This document shows, in pieces, positions 13,600 to 18,486 of a stretch of DNA of 18,486 bases; the stretch's first letter is position 1; each line of letters begins with the position of its first letter. Source of the DNA: XYA12-FULL-58-9 sp001798605. Its GTDB lineage: Bacteria; Myxococcota; XYA12-FULL-58-9. A program made the position numbers and the translations under genes. The stretch spans positions 1 through 18,486 of the forward strand of contig DAINMX010000118.1 in NCBI GenBank assembly GCA_036736205.1. The letters run 5' to 3'. Below the pieces are notes generated by a model. That model had not been told where the DNA came from, searched no databases, and was given only the letters and a program-made list of their open reading frames with translations.

Positions 13600-14790
13600 C
13601 TATTCGTCGAGAGCGATCTTCTCCCAACCCTTGCGGCCAAAACGGACATCACGCTCGACGAACTCCCAAATGACCAGACGCTTGCCCGCGAGTAGCTCCG
13701 GCTTGCGCGCCAACTGTTCCCGCACAAGGGTCGAAGCGCCACCGTCATTGACAATGGCGGCAATGGGCACCTGCAACTCAAAGGCGAGGTTGGCGATCAA
13801 ACCGGCTGATTTGGGGGAGTCGGTATGGAACACGCGGGAGAAGCTATCTCCCAGGATCAGAATTGACGACTCAGGGTCATCACCATAGAGTTCACCGTCC
13901 TGAATCTGTCGCACCTGCAAAACGGCCACGACCTCGTCGGCAAAAACAGACTCACGCCCAGGTATCTTCGTCATCTCGATGACGTCACCTCTGCGGTTGA
14001 CCCGAACTGGGTCCCTGCGGTAACGCGGCTGTTCTGGAGTTGGTGGGCACCACCCCCCTGCTCTGATTCGCTTTGCAAGTGCCGCCGCAACAACCCGAAC
14101 ACCCGCACCGGTCCAATGGGTGTCAGTCTTCATATACAATGGCGTGTCCAACTCCTTGCGCGCTTTTGACAAAACCTCGTGCAGATCAAAAACCCGGACG
14201 CCTTGTGCTTCGAGCTCGCGCCTGAGCTCCGTCGTGTTCGCGTAAATCTCTGCGCCGGGCTCAGCCCAGCCGGTTAAATAGTCGGGATAGATACTGGCCT
14301 TTCCCGGCACCGGCACAAACAGAAGATCGATGCCGCGATCAGCCAACTGCTTGGCAAAATCCGCGACGGCGGGGATAGGATCCTCTGTCGCCACCGAATG
14401 GGATGAACGAAAATATGGCTCTGCAAGATAGTCGACGCCCTCGCTGAAAAAATACCAGTCGTCTTTTCCCCGCAACGCCTTGTGCCCGAGATCGCCCGTG
14501 GCCAATAACGAGAAGAACTGGAATGCCTGTCGGCCCTTCTCCTCGAAGAGGGAGTTGGCCTCAAGGGCATCTTCGAACTCCCGCAACCGTTTGGCGTCCA
14601 TGGCACTGTCGATCTTCTGCCTAAACTGTATGAGGATGTTTGCATCCTGATCCGCCTCTGTCAGATCGAACAGGTCGAGGGCCTGCGGCCGCATATCATT
14701 GTCAATGTCGAGAAGGCCCTGAGCGATTGGGACACCATAGATAAACAGCAAGAAACCAGCAGCAAGAACTATGTGGCGTGGATCTCTCAT
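13600..14790 (-). CDS. AlgJ/AlgX-type polysaccharide O-acetyltransferase (SGNH-like)
   Basis: A protein of 396 residues. One N-terminal membrane segment (about 6-27) anchors an extracytoplasmic SGNH-like domain. Family features are GKDDWYFFSEGVDYL (about 108-122), VPVPGKASIYPDYL (about 159-172), the Asp-His pair KTDTHWT (Asp223, His225) and the nucleophile motif GDSFSRVF (Ser316), followed by the C-terminal WEFVERD. In AlgJ/AlgX-type enzymes, this Ser-His-Asp set moves acetyl groups onto an exported polysaccharide. ATG 14790 lies 6 bases after the stop of the MBOAT gene, with GAGGA overlapping that stop, so the two are coupled. The polysaccharide acted on is unknown; no alginate polymerase is in the window. 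AlgJ versus AlgX is not resolved. Confidence 0.88.
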   Translation of the reverse strand: MRDPRHIVLAAGFLLFIYGVPIAQGLLDIDNDMRPQALDLFDLTEADQDANILIQFRQKIDSAMDAKRLREFEDALEANSLFEEKGRQAFQFFSLLATGDLGHKALRGKDDWYFFSEGVDYLAEPYFRSSHSVATEDPIPAVADFAKQLADRGIDLLFVPVPGKASIYPDYLTGWAEPGAEIYANTTELRRELEAQGVRVFDLHEVLSKARKELDTPLYMKTDTHWTGAGVRVVAAALAKRIRAGGWCPPTPEQPRYRRDPVRVNRRGDVIEMTKIPGRESVFADEVVAVLQVRQIQDGELYGDDPESSILILGDSFSRVFHTDSPKSAGLIANLAFELQVPIAAIVNDGGASTLVREQLARKPELLAGKRLVIWEFVERDVRFGRKGWEKIALDE

Positions 14791-14796
14791 GTGTCC

Positions 14797-16200
14797 TCAG
14801 AACTGGAAATAGAGAAATGGATTGAACGCCTGGCTGAACATTGCCATGCACGCCACGCCAAACAACAACAACAAGGTCACAACCTTGGGCCAAGTGATTG
14901 TCTCGACGAAGTCCCAGGACTGCGTCCGCAAGGCAACAAAGGCGGTGCAGATAGCCATCATGCCAATAGCGTGTCCCGAGAAAACCTCTGCCACCACCAA
15001 GTTGGAGGCCGCAGGAACATCAACGAGACCAAACATCGACCCGAAGAAGGAAGCCGCGGCACTCAAGGTGGTGGCACGGAAGAACACCCATGAGAACAGC
15101 ACCAACACAAATGTCAAAGCGACGCGCACCAGATGCGGCAATGCAGCATAAAACGCCTTCTTCCCCATCCACCTCTCGAGCGCCAACCACGATCCGTGGT
15201 ACGCCCCCCACACGAGGAACTGCCATTGTGCCCCGTGCCACAGTCCACCGAGGAGCATGACCGTGGCGAGATTGGCGTAGGTACGTCGCTCGGTGCCACG
15301 ATTACCACCGAGGGAAATGTAGAGATAATCGCGCAAAAACGATGACAATGAGATGTGCCATCGTCGCCAGAACTCGGTGATGCTATGAGCGTGATAGGGA
15401 GAGTCAAAGTTCTTGGGAAACTCGAAGCCGAGCATTCGCCCAAGACCGATGGCCATGTCGGAGTACCCCGAGAAATCGAAGTAGATCTGAAATGCGTAGG
15501 CAGTGGCCCCCCACCAAGCGACGAGAACCGGCTGATGCTGCAGGGCGAAAACCGTATCGGCAATTGAGCCCGCAGGATTTGCGAGCAGGATCTTCTTCGA
15601 GAAACCCAGCACAAACATCGAGATGCCCGAAGCAAAACGAGCACTGGTGTGGGTTCGGGATGCGAGCTGCTCGGCGATGGTGTTGTAGCGGACAATGGGG
15701 CCGGCGATGAGTTGGGGAAAGAGAGCCACGAAGCAGGAGAAATCATTGAAACTGCGAACAGGCGGTGCCGCACCTTTGTAAACATCAATGGAGTAGCTCA
15801 TCGTCTGGAAGGTGTAGAAAGAAATGCCGATGGGCAGGGTGATCTGCCAAACATCAAAACCGCCAGCACCGACCAGCTCAAGCGCCGCGTTGATGTTCTC
15901 CTGCAAAAACACCAGATACTTGAAAAACCCGAGCAAACAGAGATTCGCGCAAATCGAGACGAGCAGCGCTGTCTTGCGACGCTTACTTGACGCTCCCTCG
16001 GCGGACATCACCCGGCCGGCGGTATAGTCAACCACCGTCGAGAGCAACATCAGAGAGACAAACCACGGCTTCCACCAACCGTAAAAGACGTAGGACGCTA
16101 GCGTGAGAAAGAGGTTCCGCCAACGGTTCGGCAGGGCGTAGTAAATCAACAATACCGCAGGCAGATAGTAGAAAAGGAAAATGTGGGAGGTAAAAACCAT
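14797..16200 (-). CDS. algI: AlgI-type MBOAT O-acyltransferase
   Basis: A polytopic inner-membrane protein of 467 residues beginning MVFTSHIFLFYYLPAVLLIY, a start typical of the family. About 10-12 hydrophobic helices are visible. Signature segments are PIGISFYTFQTMSYSIDVYK (123-142), FDFSGYSDMAIGLGRMLGF (241-259), SITEFWRRWHISLSSFLRDY (273-292) and GLWHGAQW (319-326), with His322 as the conserved MBOAT His. It would carry acetyl groups from the cytoplasm across the membrane to the AlgJ-like partner downstream. The ribosome site before ATG 16200 is weak; the upstream gene stops only 15 bases before, suggesting coupled translation. The C-terminus ends FNPFLYFQF, also typical of the family. Confidence 0.93.
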   Translation of the reverse strand: MVFTSHIFLFYYLPAVLLIYYALPNRWRNLFLTLASYVFYGWWKPWFVSLMLLSTVVDYTAGRVMSAEGASSKRRKTALLVSICANLCLLGFFKYLVFLQENINAALELVGAGGFDVWQITLPIGISFYTFQTMSYSIDVYKGAAPPVRSFNDFSCFVALFPQLIAGPIVRYNTIAEQLASRTHTSARFASGISMFVLGFSKKILLANPAGSIADTVFALQHQPVLVAWWGATAYAFQIYFDFSGYSDMAIGLGRMLGFEFPKNFDSPYHAHSITEFWRRWHISLSSFLRDYLYISLGGNRGTERRTYANLATVMLLGGLWHGAQWQFLVWGAYHGSWLALERWMGKKAFYAALPHLVRVALTFVLVLFSWVFFRATTLSAAASFFGSMFGLVDVPAASNLVVAEVFSGHAIGMMAICTAFVALRTQSWDFVETITWPKVVTLLLLFGVACMAMFSQAFNPFLYFQF

Positions 16201-16215
16201 GGGTCGATGACTCGT

Positions 16216-16632
16216 CTATTTGGCCAGGTTGACTTCCAGGCACCAGTACCGCGGCGTCTTGCGCCCGGCGTCGGTGTTGTCCTCTAGGGCATTGCTCCAA
16301 ATTTCATCGAGATGCGGTGACAACTTCATCGTGTGGGTGTCGCCGACCTTGAATCGACTGAGCGCCCCCGCAACAAACCTCCTCATGTCGTCGCGCACGT
16401 CTTTGCGTTTCTGTCGCGGATTGAAGTGGGCCACATAGATCGTCTCGCCCTTCTTCTCGCCATTCTTGACCACGTACTTCATCACAAAAGCATAGTCGTA
16501 GAGATCGTTGGGCGGAGGTGTGCCAGGCATTTCGACCAACTCAGCCTCGACCACGAAGACGTCCTTTTTAAGAAGCTCGTCAGTTGTTGGAGCACCGATG
16601 ACAAGAGCCGCACAAACAACCAGAGTTGGCAT
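16216..16632 (-). CDS. Small, probably exported protein heading the acetylation cassette
   Basis: ATG 16632 gives 138 residues. AGGGG (16647-16643) lies 10 bases before it, with a further GGAG just upstream. The frame is open to 16698 but those extra 22 residues look non-coding. The N-terminus PTLVVCAALVIGAP is a short hydrophobic signal with little positive charge, so export is likely but not certain. The mature part has VFVVEAELVEMPGTPPPNDL, a basic stretch (NPRQKRKDVRDDMRR) and ends YWCLEVNLAK. I do not recognise the family. It lies 15 bases upstream of the algI-like gene on the same strand, so it is probably the first gene of that operon and may assist O-acetylation. Confidence 0.7.
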   Translation of the reverse strand: MPTLVVCAALVIGAPTTDELLKKDVFVVEAELVEMPGTPPPNDLYDYAFVMKYVVKNGEKKGETIYVAHFNPRQKRKDVRDDMRRFVAGALSRFKVGDTHTMKLSPHLDEIWSNALEDNTDAGRKTPRYWCLEVNLAK

Positions 16633-16784
16633 CTGCGTCTTTCCCCTCTCCGAATTCGGCGTACACCCTAACACGCGCCCGTCGCGGAGTTCGAGCAAAT
16701 TTCAGACGGTGGGCGTTCCGCAGTCTTGCATCCAAGGGGTATCTCTGTTTACCAAATGGATTGCTCAACCGACGGAGTGGAACC

Positions 16785-17553
16785 GTGATCTTGGTCTCCG
16801 GTGGANNNNNNNNNNNNNNNNNNNNNNNNNNNNNNNNNNNNNNNNNNNNNNNNNNNNNNNNNNNNNNNNNNNNNNNNNNNNNNNNNNNNNNNNNNNNNNN
16901 NNNNNTGTGGCGGCACCCAAAACATGGTCGATGCCGCGCGCGCTGCCATGACCCAACACTTCATCTACGTCTCCTCCGCATCGGTCACCTACCGGACGAC
17001 CACCCCCTACTCCGAGTCAAAGCTCGCAGCCGAGAACATCGTGCGTGCCCAGACGCAGATGCGCACCACCATCGTTCGCCCCACCCTCACTTACGACGAC
17101 GACGGCGGCGAGGAGATTCTGCTCTTTTGGAACTACCTTAAACGGTTCCCTGTGGTGCCATTCATTGGCAACGGCCGCGCCCTCAAACGGCCGGTGTGGG
17201 TCGAAGACATCGTCAAAGCGTTGGTTGCCATCGCCAACAATCCCATCACCTACGACAAGATCTACAACCTCAGCGGCCCAGAGGCGATGCCGATCGCAGA
17301 GATGGCTCGCGCCATGCTCGAGTGTCGGGGAGGGCCGCGCCCCTTCGTACATCTGCCAGAAGCTGTTTGTTATGCCCTCGCCCAGAGCATGACCAAGCTC
17401 ATGAAGAACCCGCCATTGACCTACAACGCTGTCGCTGGTGTTACACAGGATGCCGACCTCGACTGCGAGCTCGCCCGACGTGAGCTCGGGTATGATCCCA
17501 TCCCATTTCGCGAAGGACTCGCCAAGTGTTTTCCACAAGTAGCCCGGAGCTGA
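16785..17553 (+). CDS. NAD(P)-dependent epimerase/dehydratase-like SDR, interrupted by assembly gap
   Basis: GTG 16785 follows GGAG (16774-16777) at 7 bases and reads M/V-ILVSGG, the start of a Rossmann fold, before the Ns at 16806. After the gap, a frame from 16906 to TGA 17551-17553 gives 216 codons starting CGGTQNMVDAARA. These contain YVSSASVTY, the catalytic PYSESKLAAEN (Y-x-x-x-K), IVRPTLTY, GNGRALKRPVWVEDIVKALV and a C-terminal substrate domain. This is the extended SDR pattern of sugar-nucleotide epimerases and reductases. The two pieces are in different frames because 100 is not a multiple of 3, so the gap length is a placeholder. In other SDRs roughly 80 residues separate the Gly-rich loop from the G-T-x-N motif. 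The substrate is not determined. The next gene starts 2 bases after the stop. Confidence 0.85.
16806..16905. other. Assembly gap (100 Ns)
   Basis: Exactly 100 undetermined bases, the usual placeholder for a scaffold join of unknown size. It falls inside the SDR gene. Confidence 0.98.
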
Positions 17554-17555
17554 AC

Positions 17556-18486
17556 ATGAAACATGCCCGAACTGTTCCCCATCGCCCCCAATCTGCCTTC
17601 ATCGCCGTCCTAGCCATGGCTGTGAGCACTCTGTCTTGCGCAACACTCGGCAGCGCCCCCACCGGAGGCGTCCAAGAGATCGACGACGAGCAGAAGGCGG
17701 CGATGACCGCAATCGGCACCCAGGTCAGAGCAACCATCGTTTGGTCGAGCTCGCGCTTTGGTAACCACGACATATTCAAGATGAACGCAGACGGGTCCGG
17801 GATCGAACGCCTGACCGCAGGGGACAACGTCGACTGGTTCCCGCGGCTGTCTCCCGACGGTCAAACAATCCTTTTTGTTCGCAGCAAAAAGGGCTGGGTG
17901 AGTGAACGCGACGCCAATCGCACCGAGAAGTGGGATCAGTTCACCATGGACATTCGCGGCCAGAACGTGACCAAGGTCGTCGACAATGCGAGCTGGGGAA
18001 ATTGGCTCGGCAACGACCGCGTCATCTTCGTGCGTGGATCGCAAATCATTATCAAGACCCTCGTCGATGGTGCGGAAGAAGTCTTCCTCGATGGCGAGAC
18101 CAGCGAAGATCTCGCCGGCCTTCTCCTGCAACAACCGCAACTATCCCCCGATGGCCGTTACTTGGCCCTCACCCTTCGCGGCGGCCGACGCGAGACCGGC
18201 GTCTGGGACAGCGTCAACAAGGCATGGACGACCACCGGCCAGGGCTGCCAGATCAACTGGTTTCCTGAAGGCAACCGCATCTATTGGGTCAACCCGAGTG
18301 GCAACGGTGGCAGCGAAGTCTTCGCCATGGAGCTCAATGAAGGCAAACCAACCAAGGAGCTCGATTACGAAGAGATGCGATACATCGACATCCCCGGCCG
18401 CCGCTCCCACGAATATTTTCCCCAGCTCTCCGACGATGGCACTTGGTTGGTGTGGGCCGCCACCCAGCGGGGTCATGATCACGACA
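17556..18486 (+). CDS. TolB-like beta-propeller (PD40) lipoprotein, 3' end outside window
   Basis: ATG 17556 follows GGAG (17546-17549) at 6 bases and lies 2 bases after the SDR stop. The frame stays open to the end of the window, giving 310 residues. The N-terminus has basic residues, a hydrophobic stretch (AFIAVLAMAVSTLSC) and a lipobox TLSC (Cys28). After a short linker come TolB/PD40-type propeller blades, for example IVWSSSRFGNHDIFKMNADG followed by RLTAGDNVDWFPRLSPDG, then PQLSPDGRYLALTL and YFPQLSDDGTWLVWAA. Such propellers usually bind other proteins or peptides in the periplasm. Tight spacing suggests co-transcription with the SDR gene. The function of this member is unknown, and a C-terminal enzymatic domain outside the window cannot be excluded. 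Confidence 0.88.
   Translation, partial: MKHARTVPHRPQSAFIAVLAMAVSTLSCATLGSAPTGGVQEIDDEQKAAMTAIGTQVRATIVWSSSRFGNHDIFKMNADGSGIERLTAGDNVDWFPRLSPDGQTILFVRSKKGWVSERDANRTEKWDQFTMDIRGQNVTKVVDNASWGNWLGNDRVIFVRGSQIIIKTLVDGAEEVFLDGETSEDLAGLLLQQPQLSPDGRYLALTLRGGRRETGVWDSVNKAWTTTGQGCQINWFPEGNRIYWVNPSGNGGSEVFAMELNEGKPTKELDYEEMRYIDIPGRRSHEYFPQLSDDGTWLVWAATQRGHDHD

Noticed and set aside
15114..15788. - strand open frame (224 aa) inside the AlgI-like gene
   Set aside because: It is in another frame of a clearly conserved MBOAT gene and rich in Ser/Pro/Cys, as expected for out-of-frame reading.

Overview
The window looks like part of a chromosome of a Myxococcota-type (deltaproteobacterial) bacterium, probably from a scaffolded draft or metagenome assembly. 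The evidence is GC-rich coding DNA, a secreted protease whose tail resembles the MYXO-CTERM sorting signal, a PilZ-like domain of the paralogous type common in myxobacteria, several lipoproteins, and a run of 100 Ns at 16806-16905. I see no tRNA, rRNA, insertion sequence, prophage or CRISPR array.

Layout. (1) 2-568: 3' part of an unrecognised gene. (2) 714-6287: a compact + strand operon of TetR regulator, HlyD-type membrane fusion protein, two ABC ATPases and two ABC-2 permeases. Nearly all junctions overlap (ATGA/TGATG). The order is that of E. coli cecR-ybhG-ybhF-ybhS-ybhR, but YbhF is encoded as two separate proteins. A good promoter and a perfect 9-12-9 inverted repeat lie just before the regulator. 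(3) 6288-6641: a 354-base leader/intergenic region with small hairpins and a possible 40-codon basic ORF. (4) 6642-8291: an RpoD-family sigma factor. (5) 8320-9393 (-): a DUF362/4Fe-4S ferredoxin-like protein. (6) 9613-11547: a PilZ-like domain fused to an Hsp70 that lacks the helical lid, followed at once by a G-quadruplex motif and then a small lipoprotein (11658-11966). (7) 12028-12255 and 12370-13482 (-): a small orphan protein and a trypsin-fold lipoprotein with a MYXO-CTERM-like tail. (8) 13600-16632 (-): an AlgI/AlgJ-type polysaccharide O-acetylation cassette led by a small, probably exported protein. (9) 16785 to the end (+): an NAD(P)-dependent sugar epimerase-like SDR broken by the N gap, followed two bases later by a TolB-like beta-propeller lipoprotein that runs off the window.

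How they fit together. Block 2 is a self-contained, probably autoregulated efflux system. Block 8 forms a membrane machine that would pass acetyl groups across the inner membrane to an extracytoplasmic polysaccharide. The protease, the two clear lipoproteins and the TolB-like protein are cell-envelope proteins.

The most unusual items are the PilZ-Hsp70 fusion and its surroundings, and the split ABC ATPase pair, in which all the degenerate motifs fall in one of the two composite ATP sites.
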